NCBI RefSeq assembly: GCF_023148685.1
Contig: NZ_JAHXNL010000006.1
Location: 102,917 to 166,916 of the forward strand
DNA: 64,000 nt
Origin: Georgenia sp. EYE_87
GTDB taxonomy: Bacteria; Actinomycetota; Actinomycetes; Actinomycetales; Actinomycetaceae
Direction of reading: 5' to 3'
Shown here one piece after another: positions 26,901-34,607 of the stretch. Position 1 is the stretch's first letter. Every line of letters begins with the position of its first letter. The notes beneath the pieces were generated by a model. The model did no database searches and was not told the DNA's origin. It was given only the letters and a program-made list of their open reading frames with translations. The position numbers were made by a program, and so were the translations under genes.

Positions 26901-27841
26901 GCGCCCAGCGTGCCAGACCTGGCGCCGGGCGCACCCGCTGACCCGGCGTGCTGGGCGATCCGGGCGAACTCTGCGATGCCCAGCCGCTCGCCCCGCAGGC
27001 TCGGGTCGATCCCGGCGGCCCGCAGCGCCGCCTCGGCGGCCGCCGGGGAGCCCGCCCAGCCGGCCAGCGCGGCCCGCAGCGTCTTGCGGCGCTGGGCGAA
27101 GGCGCTGTCGACGACGGCGAAGACCTCCTCGCGGGTCGCCGTCGTCTCCGGGGGCTCGCGGCGAGTGAGGCGCACCAGCGCGGAGTCCACGTTCGGCACC
27201 GGCCAGAAGACGCTCCGGGAGATCGTGCCGGCGCGGGCGGCGTCGGCGTACCAGGCGGCCTTCGCCGAGGGGACGCCGTAGGTGCGGGAGCCGGGCGGCG
27301 CGGCGATCCGGTCGGCCACCTCGGCCTGGACCATGACGAGGACCTCGCGCAGGCTGGGCAGGTTCTCGAGCAGCGTGAGCAGCACGGGCACGGCGACGTT
27401 GTACGGCAGGTTCGCCACCAGCTTGGTGGGGGCGGCGCCGGCCGCTCCCCCGGGCGACGGGAGGGCCTCCGGGCCGGTCACCGTCATGGCGTCGGCGCGC
27501 AGGACGGCCAGGCGGTCGGCGGCGTCGGGCATGCGGGTCGCGACCGTGCCCGGCAGGGCCGCCGCGAGCGCGGGATCGATCTCGACGGCCACGACGCGCG
27601 CCCCGGTCTCCAGCAGCGCGAGGGTGAGCGACCCCAGCCCGGGGCCGACCTCGAGGACGACGTCCCCGGGCCGGACGGCGGCCGACCGGACGATGCGGCG
27701 CACGGTGCCGGCGTCGTGCACGAAGTTCTGGCCGAGAGTCTTGGTCGGCCGCACGCCGAGAGTCTCGGAGAGCCGGCGCACGTCGGCCGGGCCGAGCAGG
27801 CCGGCGGGGCCGGGGGGTGCGGTGGGAGGCTCGGCGGTCAC
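26897..27841 (-). CDS. rsmA: 16S rRNA (A1518/A1519-N6,N6)-dimethyltransferase
   Basis: KsgA-type enzyme that dimethylates two adenines in helix 45 of 16S rRNA late in 30S assembly. The product is 314 aa. Seen: [17 protein letters not shown] at the N-terminus, motif [20 protein letters not shown], and motif [16 protein letters not shown] (NLPY). The C-terminal four-helix domain has [12 protein letters not shown]. The GTG at 27841 has the -10 TAGGCT 6 nt upstream, so it is leaderless. It is co-translated with ispE and separated from rpfB by repeats and a strong hairpin. Confidence 0.96.
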   Translation of the reverse strand: MTAEPPTAPPGPAGLLGPADVRRLSETLGVRPTKTLGQNFVHDAGTVRRIVRSAAVRPGDVVLEVGPGLGSLTLALLETGARVVAVEIDPALAAALPGTVATRMPDAADRLAVLRADAMTVTGPEALPSPGGAAGAAPTKLVANLPYNVAVPVLLTLLENLPSLREVLVMVQAEVADRIAAPPGSRTYGVPSAKAAWYADAARAGTISRSVFWPVPNVDSALVRLTRREPPETTATREEVFAVVDSAFAQRRKTLRAALAGWAGSPAAAEAALRAAGIDPSLRGERLGIAEFARIAQHAGSAGAPGARSGTLGA

Positions 27842-27847
27842 TGCGCG

Positions 27848-27853
27848 AGCCTA
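27848..27853 (-). promoter_or_regulatory. -10 element, leaderless rsmA-ispE transcript
   Basis: TAGGCT on the minus strand with a 6-nt spacer to the rsmA GTG at 27841. Confidence 0.5.
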
Positions 27854-27871
27854 TCGGCGCCGGACGACGAC

Positions 27872-27901
27872 GGCGCCCCACCCGCGAACGGGTGGGGCGC
27901 C
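27872..27901 (-). terminator. Strong hairpin between rpfB and rsmA
   Basis: Perfect 12-bp stem (arm GGCGCCCCACCC) with a 6-nt loop, just upstream of the rsmA promoter and 164 nt past the rpfB stop. It probably ends the rpfB transcript. No T-tract. Confidence 0.6.
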
Positions 27902-27920
27902 GTGGCTGCCGTGGGTCTCC

Positions 27921-28015
27921 GTCATCCGGATGCCCGAGCAAAAGCTCCGTCGTCCGGATGCCCGAGCAAGAGCTCCTGTGCCGAGCAAGACCGTCTGGAA
28001 CGGCTTGCTCGGCAC
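27921..28015. repeat. Tandem 28-bp repeat plus 12-bp inverted repeat
   Basis: Two adjacent 28-bp units (27921-27948 and 27949-27976) differ at only two bases; each contains CCGGATGCCCGAGCAA. They are followed by an inverted repeat with the arm GTGCCGAGCAAG (27978-27989 against 28004-28015, 14-nt spacer). The element CCGAGCAA occurs three times direct, and TTGCTCG twice inverted (the last at 28024). It lies 50-145 nt past the rpfB stop. It may work as a terminator or be a REP-like element. Confidence 0.6.
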
Positions 28016-28064
28016 GGAACCACTTGCTCGAGCGGGACGCGAGGGCCCTGCGGCAACTTCTGCG

Positions 28065-29315
28065 TCAGAGGAGGCCCAGCTTGGCCGCGCAGGCGGGCCA
28101 CTGACCCCAGCCGGACTGGGCCTGGAGCGCCTGGGCGCGCTGGGTCTGCTCGGCGGGCGAGGCCTGGGAGGGGAGGCCGCTGCCGCCCATCGCCTGCCAG
28201 GTGCTGATGGAGAACTGGTACAGGCCGTAGTACAGGCCGTTGGCGCTGACGGCGGTGGGGTTGCCGCCGGACTCGCACTGCGCGAGCTGCGCCCAGACGC
28301 CGCTGGTCGGGGCTCCGCCGCCGGAGGCGCTGGAGGACGGCGCGCTCCTGGAGGGCGTGGGGGCGGCGGCCGGGGCGGGCGCGGGCGCCGGCTCCGGCTC
28401 GGGGGCGGGGCGCTCCTTGGTGCCGACGGCGATGACGCGGTCCACCGGCTCGGTGGTCACCTCGTCGCTGCGCAGCGCGGAGGTGACCTCCTTGCCGCCC
28501 ACCGTGATGGTGGCGAAGGTGCGGGTGCGCTCGCCGGCGCTGCCCTCCTCGACGACCTTCTTCTGGCCGACGTACAGCGAGTCGTCCTCGCGCTCGACGG
28601 TCGAGAACTCCACGGGCTCGGTCTCGGTCCGCTCGCCGGCGACCACACGGGTCACGGTCACCTGGACGGTGCCGTCGTCGGCGGAGCCGATCTCGACGCG
28701 GTCGGTGCGGGAGACCTCGACCCCGGCGGCCTCGAGGGCGTCGGCCACGTAGGCCTCCCCCTTCAGCTCGACCCGCTCGGTCTCGCCGTCCGCGACGACG
28801 TCGACGGACCCGTCGACCACCAGCGGCAGGCTCAGCGAGGTGCGGTCGAGGGACCGGGAGGCCGCGAGGGTGACCTCACGGCCGGACTGAAACATGCTGG
28901 TGACGAGGTCGCCCTGCGTCAGGGCGGTGGTCCAGACGACCTGGGGCTCGCCGTTGACGTCGACCGTGACCTGGCGCGCGGTGCGCACCACGACGTCGGC
29001 GCCGTCGCTCAGCGCGGCGTCCGGGCCGGGCGCCAGCAGATCGTGCTCGCCGAGCGAGATGTTCTGCTCCTCGAGGAGCCCCTCGACGGAGCCGGCGAAG
29101 GTGGAGAGCGTGTGGGTCTGACCGTTGATCTCGAGGTCGACGCTCTTGTGGGCGTGGGCCGCGACGGCGCCGCCGGCGACGAGCACGGGGGCGATTCCGA
29201 GGGCGATCAGGGGAAGGAGGCGGCGGCGCTTCTTGGCCGGGGCGGTCTCGACGCTGGTTGCGGAGTCCGCGGCGTGGGGGTCGGTGGTGGGCTGGAGGGA
29301 GTTCGGCGCGCTCAC
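28065..29315 (-). CDS. rpfB: Resuscitation-promoting factor RpfB-like (DUF348-G5-Rpf)
   Basis: Secreted or membrane-anchored muralytic enzyme of 416 aa. It cleaves peptidoglycan glycan strands and helps growth resume from dormancy. Seen: basic N-terminus KKRRRLLPLI, then a hydrophobic signal/anchor (about residues 35-56). Next come DUF348 repeats (first at about 57-100), a G5 domain (ETEPVEFSTVEREDDSLYVG onward, about 220-300), a Pro/Ala/Ser linker, and the C-terminal Rpf catalytic domain with catalytic Glu in AQCESGGNPTAV and the paired Cys. The start is GTG 29315 with AAAGGATC upstream. It has a leader of about 168 nt from the predicted promoter at 29491-29510. Gene order matches M. tuberculosis tatD-rpfB-ksgA-ispE. 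Confidence 0.94.
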   Translation of the reverse strand: MSAPNSLQPTTDPHAADSATSVETAPAKKRRRLLPLIALGIAPVLVAGGAVAAHAHKSVDLEINGQTHTLSTFAGSVEGLLEEQNISLGEHDLLAPGPDAALSDGADVVVRTARQVTVDVNGEPQVVWTTALTQGDLVTSMFQSGREVTLAASRSLDRTSLSLPLVVDGSVDVVADGETERVELKGEAYVADALEAAGVEVSRTDRVEIGSADDGTVQVTVTRVVAGERTETEPVEFSTVEREDDSLYVGQKKVVEEGSAGERTRTFATITVGGKEVTSALRSDEVTTEPVDRVIAVGTKERPAPEPEPAPAPAPAAAPTPSRSAPSSSASGGGAPTSGVWAQLAQCESGGNPTAVSANGLYYGLYQFSISTWQAMGGSGLPSQASPAEQTQRAQALQAQSGWGQWPACAAKLGLL

Positions 29316-29389
29316 GTTGGATCCTTTGTCGCGCGGCCCGGGCACAGAGCGTGGCGGGCGTGACGTGATCTCGCTCGGCGAGAAACCGT

Positions 29390-29410
29390 CGTGCCCCTCC
29401 TGGGGGCACG
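29390..29410 (-). other. 5' leader hairpin of rpfB
   Basis: Perfect 8-bp stem (arm CGTGCCCC) with a 5-nt loop. On the minus-strand RNA the loop region reads CCAGGAGG, so an SD-like AGGAGG is displayed, but no start codon follows within 15 nt. It sits in the long rpfB leader. It may be an RNA control element; I could not match it to a known riboswitch. Confidence 0.4.
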
Positions 29411-29490
29411 GCCCGACGTCGGTCTGATCCGGCTGTCAGGTGCGGGCCATGGGCACCCGCTGCTGCAGTCCGGAAGACCGGACCTGGACG

Positions 29491-29510
29491 AATGTAATCG
29501 AATTGTTATC
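29491..29510 (-). promoter_or_regulatory. rpfB promoter with MtrA-like direct repeat
   Basis: Minus-strand -10 TACATT (29496-29491) overlaps, on the plus strand, GTAATC-gaatt-GTTATC (29494-29510): two GTWAYC hexamers 5 bp apart. The same arrangement, in the same phase to the -10, occurs before the next rpf-like gene. Family knowledge: MtrA (MtrAB two-component system) controls rpf and wall hydrolase genes through spaced GTWAC-type repeats. Confidence 0.55.
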
Positions 29511-29564
29511 TGGACGTCCACGTGTCGTTCACCACAGAACGCCGCTCTGTGCCTCGTGCGGGGC

Positions 29565-29615
29565 GATCTCCGGCGGACCGGAGCGCCCGGCAGGCGGCTC
29601 CGGCGGCCGGAGATC
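29565..29615 (-). terminator. Nested hairpin at the end of the second rpf-like gene
   Basis: Outer arms GATCTCCGGC (29565-29574) and GCCGGAGATC (29606-29615), 10 bp perfect, enclose a second inverted pair CCGGAGC/GCTCCGG. It overlaps the stop codon at 29614-29616 on the minus strand. Likely intrinsic terminator separating this gene from rpfB. Confidence 0.6.
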
Positions 29616-30735
29616 AGTACCAGCCGACGCTCTGGGAGTGGCCCCAGGCGCCGCACGGGGTGCCGTAGCGCCCGGCGATGTAGTTGAGGCCCCAGGTGAT
29701 CTGGGTGGCCGGGTTCGTCGCCCAGTCCGCGCCGGCGGAGGCCATCTTCGACCCGGGCAGCGCCTGCGGGATGCCGTACGCGCTGGACGTCGGGTTGTCC
29801 GCGGTCACGCTCCAGTTGGACTCTCTCGTCCAGAGGCTGTCCAGGCAGGAGAACTGGTCGGCCCCCCAGCCGCGGGCGGCGGCGAGCTCCCGGCCGATGG
29901 CGCGCGGGTCGCCCGAGTAGCTGGCGACGGGGGCGGCCGCCTGCTCCGCCGGGGCGGCCTCGACGGCCTTCTTGGTGCCGACGAGCACGACCTCGTCGAC
30001 CTTGGTGCTGGAGACGACGGTCGCCACGAGCTCGCGGCTGACCTCCTCGCCGCCGGCGGTGACGACGCGGTAGGTCTCCGTGGTGACGCCGTCGACGCCC
30101 TCGGTCTCGACCTTGCGCTCTCCCTCGGGCAGGGAGTCGTCCTCCTTCTCGACGACGCCGTGCTCCTCGACGGTCTCCTCGGTGACGTGCTCGGAGCTCG
30201 CCCGCAGGACCTCGACGGTCTCCCCGGCCGGCACGGCGGCGTTGAGGCCGGCCGTCACGACGTCGTCCCCCCCGACGACGACCCCGGCCTCGGTCAGCGC
30301 CTCGCCGAGCGTGGCGGCGGTCGTGGTGATCTCCCGGGTCTCGCCGTCGACGACGAGGGTGAAACTGCGGGCGCCGTCGGCCTCGAGGGCCTGGCGCCCG
30401 GCGAGCTGGGAGCGGGAGGCGGCGTCGACGTCGCGCAGCGCGAGCGTGCCGGCCTCGACCGCGGCCAGGTCGGCGCCGTCGGTCACGCCGGGCTCGGCGG
30501 AGACCTGCGAGACGGTGAACGCGCCGGTGCCCAGGACGACGGCGCCCAGGACGCCGCCGCGCAGCGCCTTGACCGCGACGCCGGGGATCCCGAGCACGCC
30601 GGAGGCCTTCGAGGCCTGCTGCTCGCTCTCGGCGAGCCGAGCCGCGCGACGCGTGCCGGGCTGGGGGACGCCGGTGACGGGCGTCGTGTCGGTGACGGGC
30701 GTGGCGGCGCCACGCTCCGCGGTGTGTCGTGCCAC
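29614..30735 (-). CDS. Secreted wall hydrolase with DUF348, G5 and lytic-transglycosylase-like domain
   Basis: A 373-aa exported protein, next to rpfB and partly of the same build. Seen: a long N-terminal region of about 45 residues before a hydrophobic signal (about 55-75, GVLGAVVLGTGAFTVSQVSA), one DUF348 unit (SFTLVVDGETREITTTA), and a G5 domain (about 190-265). The C-terminal domain is not Rpf but a transglycosylase or aggregation-promoting-factor type, with Glu in DSLWTRESNWSVTADNP, YGIPQALPGSKM and WGLNYIAGRYGTPCGAW. Role by family: peptidoglycan remodelling. The start is GTG 30735; AGGAC upstream is a weak SD. Its promoter carries the same GTWAYC repeat as rpfB. Confidence 0.88.
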   Translation of the reverse strand: MARHTAERGAATPVTDTTPVTGVPQPGTRRAARLAESEQQASKASGVLGIPGVAVKALRGGVLGAVVLGTGAFTVSQVSAEPGVTDGADLAAVEAGTLALRDVDAASRSQLAGRQALEADGARSFTLVVDGETREITTTAATLGEALTEAGVVVGGDDVVTAGLNAAVPAGETVEVLRASSEHVTEETVEEHGVVEKEDDSLPEGERKVETEGVDGVTTETYRVVTAGGEEVSRELVATVVSSTKVDEVVLVGTKKAVEAAPAEQAAAPVASYSGDPRAIGRELAAARGWGADQFSCLDSLWTRESNWSVTADNPTSSAYGIPQALPGSKMASAGADWATNPATQITWGLNYIAGRYGTPCGAWGHSQSVGWY

Positions 30736-30775
30736 GAAGTCTTGTCCTGTCTGGAGGGGAGACGGGCCGAGAGCG

Positions 30776-30795
30776 ACCGTAACCGATTTGTTATC
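30776..30795 (-). promoter_or_regulatory. Promoter with MtrA-like direct repeat, second rpf-like gene
   Basis: Minus-strand -10 TACGGT (30781-30776), with TTTGCA 17 bp upstream as a possible -35. The plus strand reads GTAACC-gattt-GTTATC (30779-30795), matching the site at 29494-29510 in spacing, second half-site and position relative to the -10. Confidence 0.55.
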
Positions 30796-30915
30796 TGATG
30801 CAAAGTCGACCGATTCCCCTGTGGGCGTGCGATGCCGCACACAGGGGTCCCCGCAACACCCGCTCCCGGCGCCGAGCTCCGCCCGCGAGGCTCGGAATCC
30901 TCGCCCCCGGGCGGG

Positions 30916-31890
30916 CTACCAGGTGCCGTAGACCGCGTCGGTGTTGGCGGTGAGACGCTCGCAGGCCGCGCCCAGCTCGAGCCCGAGCTGCTCGGCGACG
31001 GTGCGCACCGTGATCGGCATGACGTACGAGGCGTTGGGGTGCCCCCGGTACGGCGCGGGCGTGAGGTACGGCGCGTCGGTCTCGACGAGGACCAGCTCCG
31101 GCGGGAGCGCGCGGAGGGCGGCACGGAGCGCGTCGTTGCTCCGGAACGTCACGGGGCCCGCGAAGGAGGCGTACCAGCCGTGCTCGGCGCAGGTGCGGGC
31201 GAGGTCGACGTCGCCGGAGAAGCAGTGGAAGACGACGCGGTCGGGGGCGCCGTCGGCGAGCAGCGTCTCGACGACCTCGGCATGGGCCTCGCGGTCGTGG
31301 ATCTGCAGCGCCTTGCCGAGCTCCTTGGCCAGGGCGATGTGCTCGCGGAACGCGCGCACCTGGTGGGCGCGGCCCTCGTCGCCGGTGCGGAAGAAGTCCA
31401 GGCCGCTCTCCCCCACCGCCACCACGCGCTCGTCGCGAGCGAGCTCGGCGACCTGCGCGATCGCATCGTCGAGGGAGAGGCCGTGGTGCTCGCGCACGGC
31501 CGGGTCGAGACCGTCGGGTGCGATCTCGCGGACGCCGGTGTGCAGGGGTGCCTCGTTGGGGTGGATGGCCAGGGCGGCGGCGATCTCCGGGTGCGTGTGG
31601 GCGAGGGCCACCGACCCCGCGAGGGAGGGGACGTCGCAGCCCACGGTGAGGATGCGCCCGACCCCGGTGCGGGCGGCGCGGGCCACCTGCTGCGCCGTCG
31701 TCAGCGGCTCCTCTCCCGGCGGGAGGGCGACGTCGAACTCGTCGACGGGTGCGCCGTCGTCGTCCAGGACCGGCAGGTGCGCGTGGTTGTCGACCACCGG
31801 AGACGGCAGCGGGTCCGGCTCCTCGGGCCAGCCGCGGCGCTTCTTCTGCTGCTTCTTGCTCACGACGGTCTGGCTCACGCCGGCGCTCAC
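30916..31890 (-). CDS. tatD: TatD-family deoxyribonuclease
   Basis: Metal-dependent TIM-barrel hydrolase of 324 aa; family members are 3'-5' DNases or tRNA/D-amino-acyl hydrolases. Seen: metal-binding DNHAHLPVL (in place of the usual DTHCHL), [30 protein letters not shown] and [15 protein letters not shown], all in family order. The first ~30 residues are a basic extension ([19 protein letters not shown]) that lies before the barrel. The start is GTG 31890, overlapping the metG stop (GTGA); GTG 31878 is an alternative. It is translated with metG, as in M. tuberculosis metS-tatD. Confidence 0.94.
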   Translation of the reverse strand: MSAGVSQTVVSKKQQKKRRGWPEEPDPLPSPVVDNHAHLPVLDDDGAPVDEFDVALPPGEEPLTTAQQVARAARTGVGRILTVGCDVPSLAGSVALAHTHPEIAAALAIHPNEAPLHTGVREIAPDGLDPAVREHHGLSLDDAIAQVAELARDERVVAVGESGLDFFRTGDEGRAHQVRAFREHIALAKELGKALQIHDREAHAEVVETLLADGAPDRVVFHCFSGDVDLARTCAEHGWYASFAGPVTFRSNDALRAALRALPPELVLVETDAPYLTPAPYRGHPNASYVMPITVRTVAEQLGLELGAACERLTANTDAVYGTW

Positions 31891-33695
31891 GCCGTGGGCC
31901 GGCCGCGCAGCCGGGCGAGCTCGGACTCGACGATCTCGTCGTCGAGCTTGGTGAAGACCGGGGTGGGCTTCGCGACGGGGGTGCCGGGCACGACGGGGCG
32001 AGACTCCCAGGCCGCCATGTTCTCGCCGCGCCGGTAGTCGCCGGTGATGACCGGGTACGGGTCGCCGCCGTCGAGGTCCTCGACCTCGTCCAGCCGCGGC
32101 ATGGGCGCGATGGCGCCGGCGCCGCCGAGGACGCGGTCGACGTCGTTGGCGGAGTGCGGCAGGAACGGGCTGAGCATGACGTTGAGGTCGGCGACGGCCT
32201 GGGCGAGCGTGTGCAGCACGGTCGCGAGGCGGGCGCGCTGCTCGGGCGCCTTGAGCTTGAACGGCTCCGTGCGGGTGACGTAGGTGTTCGCCTCCCCGAC
32301 CAGGCGCATCGCCTCCGCGAGGGCGGCACGCTGGCGGTGGTGGCCGATGAGGTCGCCGACGGCGGTGAAGCCGGCGCGGATCTGGTCGAGCAGCTCGGTG
32401 TCGATCGCCTCGAGCTCGCCGGGGGCCGGGATCTCGCCGAAGTTCTTGGCGATCATCGTGGCGGTGCGGTTGACGAGGTTGCCCCAGCCGGCGACGAGCT
32501 CGCCGTTGGTCCGGCGGACGAACTCGGCCCAGGTGAAGTCGGCGTCCTGGGTCTCGGGGCCGGCGGCGGAGATGAAGTAGCGCAGCGCGTCGGGCTGGTA
32601 GCGCTCGAGGACGTCGCGGACGTAGATGACGACGCCGCGCGAGGAGGAGAACTGCTTGCCCTCCATCGTGAGGAACTCGCTGGAGACCACCTCGGTGGGC
32701 AGGTTCAGGGTGCCGTAGGTGCCCGGCGCCCCGCCGCGATCGCCCTCGCCGTTGTTGGCGAGCAGCTCGGCGGGCCAGATCTGGGAGTGGAAGACGATGT
32801 TGTCCTTGCCCATGAAGTAGTAGGACAGGGCCTCGGGGTCGTTCCACCACCGGCGCCACGCGTCCGGGTCGCCGGTGCGGCGGGCCCACTCGATGGAGGC
32901 GGAGAGGTAGCCGACGACGGCGTCGAACCACACGTACAGGCGCTTGGTGGGCTGGTCCTCCCAGCCGGGGACCGGGATGCCCCAGTCGATGTCCCGCGTC
33001 ATCGCGCGGGGCTTGATCTCCTCGAGGATGTGCTGGGAGAACTTGATGACGTTGGGGCGCCACGTGCCGGAGGCGGCCCGGTCGTCGAGCCACTTCCCGA
33101 GCGCGTCCGCGAGCGCGGGCAGGTCGAGGAAGTAGTGCGTGGTCTCGACGAACTCCGGCGTCTCGCCGTTGATCTTGCTGCGCGGGTCGATGAGGTCCGT
33201 GGGGTCGAGCTGGTTGCCGCAGTTGTCGCACTGGTCGCCGCGCGCGTCCTGGTAGCCGCAGATGGGGCATGTGCCCTCGATGTAGCGGTCGGGCAGGGTG
33301 CGGCCCGTGGAGGGGCTGATCGCGGACTGGGTGACCTGCTCCACCATGTACCCGTTGTCCCGTACGGTGCGGAACATCTCCTGCACCACCGCGTAGTGGT
33401 TGCGGGTGGTGGTGCGGGTGAACAGGTCGTAGCTGAGGCCGAGGGCGACGAGGTCCTCGACGATGACGCGGTTGTTGCGGTCGGCGAACTCCTTGGCGCT
33501 GACCCCGGCGGCGTCGGCGGCGACGAGGATCGGCGTGCCGTGCTCGTCCGTGCCCGAGACCATCAGCACCTCGTGGCCGGCCATGCGCATGTAGCGGGAG
33601 AAGACGTCGGAGGGCACGCCGAAGCCGGCGACGTGACCGATGTGGCGCGGCCCGTTGGCGTAGGGCCAGGCCACGGCGGAGAGGATGCGCGTCAT
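31887..33695 (-). CDS. metG: Methionine-tRNA ligase
   Basis: Class I aminoacyl-tRNA synthetase of 602 aa that charges tRNA-Met. Seen: the HIGH box as [11 protein letters not shown] near the N-terminus, the zinc knuckle [17 protein letters not shown] in the connective insert, and the KMSKS loop as KQFSSSRG (second Lys replaced, as in many actinobacterial MetG). There is no C-terminal tRNA-binding EMAP domain. The ATG at 33695 has the -10 TAGGCT 7 nt upstream, so it is leaderless. It is divergent from nfo and overlaps tatD by 4 nt. Confidence 0.97.
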   Translation of the reverse strand: MTRILSAVAWPYANGPRHIGHVAGFGVPSDVFSRYMRMAGHEVLMVSGTDEHGTPILVAADAAGVSAKEFADRNNRVIVEDLVALGLSYDLFTRTTTRNHYAVVQEMFRTVRDNGYMVEQVTQSAISPSTGRTLPDRYIEGTCPICGYQDARGDQCDNCGNQLDPTDLIDPRSKINGETPEFVETTHYFLDLPALADALGKWLDDRAASGTWRPNVIKFSQHILEEIKPRAMTRDIDWGIPVPGWEDQPTKRLYVWFDAVVGYLSASIEWARRTGDPDAWRRWWNDPEALSYYFMGKDNIVFHSQIWPAELLANNGEGDRGGAPGTYGTLNLPTEVVSSEFLTMEGKQFSSSRGVVIYVRDVLERYQPDALRYFISAAGPETQDADFTWAEFVRRTNGELVAGWGNLVNRTATMIAKNFGEIPAPGELEAIDTELLDQIRAGFTAVGDLIGHHRQRAALAEAMRLVGEANTYVTRTEPFKLKAPEQRARLATVLHTLAQAVADLNVMLSPFLPHSANDVDRVLGGAGAIAPMPRLDEVEDLDGGDPYPVITGDYRRGENMAAWESRPVVPGTPVAKPTPVFTKLDDEIVESELARLRGRPTA

Positions 33696-33702
33696 GGTGG
33701 CC

Positions 33703-33708
33703 AGCCTA
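33703..33708 (-). promoter_or_regulatory. -10 element, leaderless metG-tatD transcript
   Basis: TAGGCT on the minus strand, 7-nt spacer to the ATG at 33695. Confidence 0.5.
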
Positions 33709-33798
33709 GTTGGCGCGGCAGGACCCCCCGGCCGACGGCGGCCCCTCGTGCCGTCGTCGTCCGTGCCCGGCCCCGGGCCCGGTGTCGGCGGGCCGGGC

Positions 33799-33804
33799 TA
33801 TCGT
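33799..33804 (+). promoter_or_regulatory. -10 element, leaderless nfo
   Basis: TATCGT, 8 nt before the ATG at 33813; no SD lies between them. Confidence 0.5.
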
Positions 33805-33812
33805 CGTTGCCC

Positions 33813-34607
33813 ATGAGTCCGATCGGAGCGCACGTCGACCAGTCAGACCCCGTCGCGGAGGCGTTGGCCCGCGGGGCGGACCTCGCGCAGTTCTTCCTGG
33901 GCGACCCGCAGGGCTGGAAGGGGCCGGAGGTGCGCTACCCCGGCGGTGCGGAGGCGCTGCGAGGCGCCGCCGCGGAGGCCGGGATCACGCTGTACGTGCA
34001 CTCGCCGTACGTGATCAACGTCGCGACGACGAACAACCGGATCCGCATCCCGAGCCGCAAGCTGCTCCAGCAGCACCTCAACCTGGCCGCAGAGGTGGGG
34101 GCGGCCGGGCTCGTGGTGCACGGTGGGCACGTCCTCAAGGACGACGACCCGGCCAAGGGCTTCGACAACTGGCGCAAGTGCATCGACGGCCTGGAGATGC
34201 CGGTGCCGTTGCTGATCGAGAACACCGCGGGCGGCAACCGAGCCATGGCCCGTGGGCTCGAGCGGCTCGAGCAGCTGTGGGGGGCGGTGCTCGAGGCGGA
34301 CGGCGGCGACACGGTCGGGTTCTGCCTCGACACGTGCCACGCCTTCGCCGGCGGGGAGCCGCTGGCGGGCATCGTCGAGCGGGCGCGAGACATCACCGGC
34401 CGGATCGACCTGGTCCACGCCAACGACAGCCGGGACGCGTTCGACTCCGGCGCCGACCGGCACGCCAACCTCGGCCAGGGCAGCCTCGACGCCGGTGAGC
34501 TCGCCGACGTGGTGCGGGCCGCGGGGGCCCCGGTGGTCGTCGAGACGCCGGGTGGCGCCGCCGAGCAGGGCGCCGACATCGCCTGGCTGCGGGAGCGCCT
34601 GGCCTGA
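33813..34607 (+). CDS. nfo: Deoxyribonuclease IV (AP endonuclease, Nfo/End4 family)
   Basis: Zinc-dependent AP endonuclease in base-excision repair, 264 aa. Seen: IGAHVDQSDPVAEAL at the N-terminus, YVHSPYVINVATTNN, LVVHGGHV, LLIENTAGG, FCLDTCHAFAGG and DLVHANDSRDAFDSGADRHANLGQG (in parts), which supply the usual His/Asp/Glu metal ligands. It is divergent from metG, with its own leaderless promoter. Its stop directly abuts the stop of the convergent peptidase pseudogene. Confidence 0.95.
   Translation: MSPIGAHVDQSDPVAEALARGADLAQFFLGDPQGWKGPEVRYPGGAEALRGAAAEAGITLYVHSPYVINVATTNNRIRIPSRKLLQQHLNLAAEVGAAGLVVHGGHVLKDDDPAKGFDNWRKCIDGLEMPVPLLIENTAGGNRAMARGLERLEQLWGAVLEADGGDTVGFCLDTCHAFAGGEPLAGIVERARDITGRIDLVHANDSRDAFDSGADRHANLGQGSLDAGELADVVRAAGAPVVVETPGGAAEQGADIAWLRERLA

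Noticed and set aside
27921-27976. Minimal CRISPR
   Set aside because: Only two abutting 28-bp copies with no spacer.
29316-29490. c-di-AMP (ydaO-type) riboswitch in the rpfB leader
   Set aside because: Such riboswitches precede rpf genes in other Actinobacteria, but I could not find the conserved internal loops here; only a simple hairpin is evident.
31749-34607. A 952-codon frame starting antisense to tatD/metG
   Set aside because: Only its last 264 codons (from 33813) are a gene, nfo; the rest is an antisense shadow of metG and tatD.
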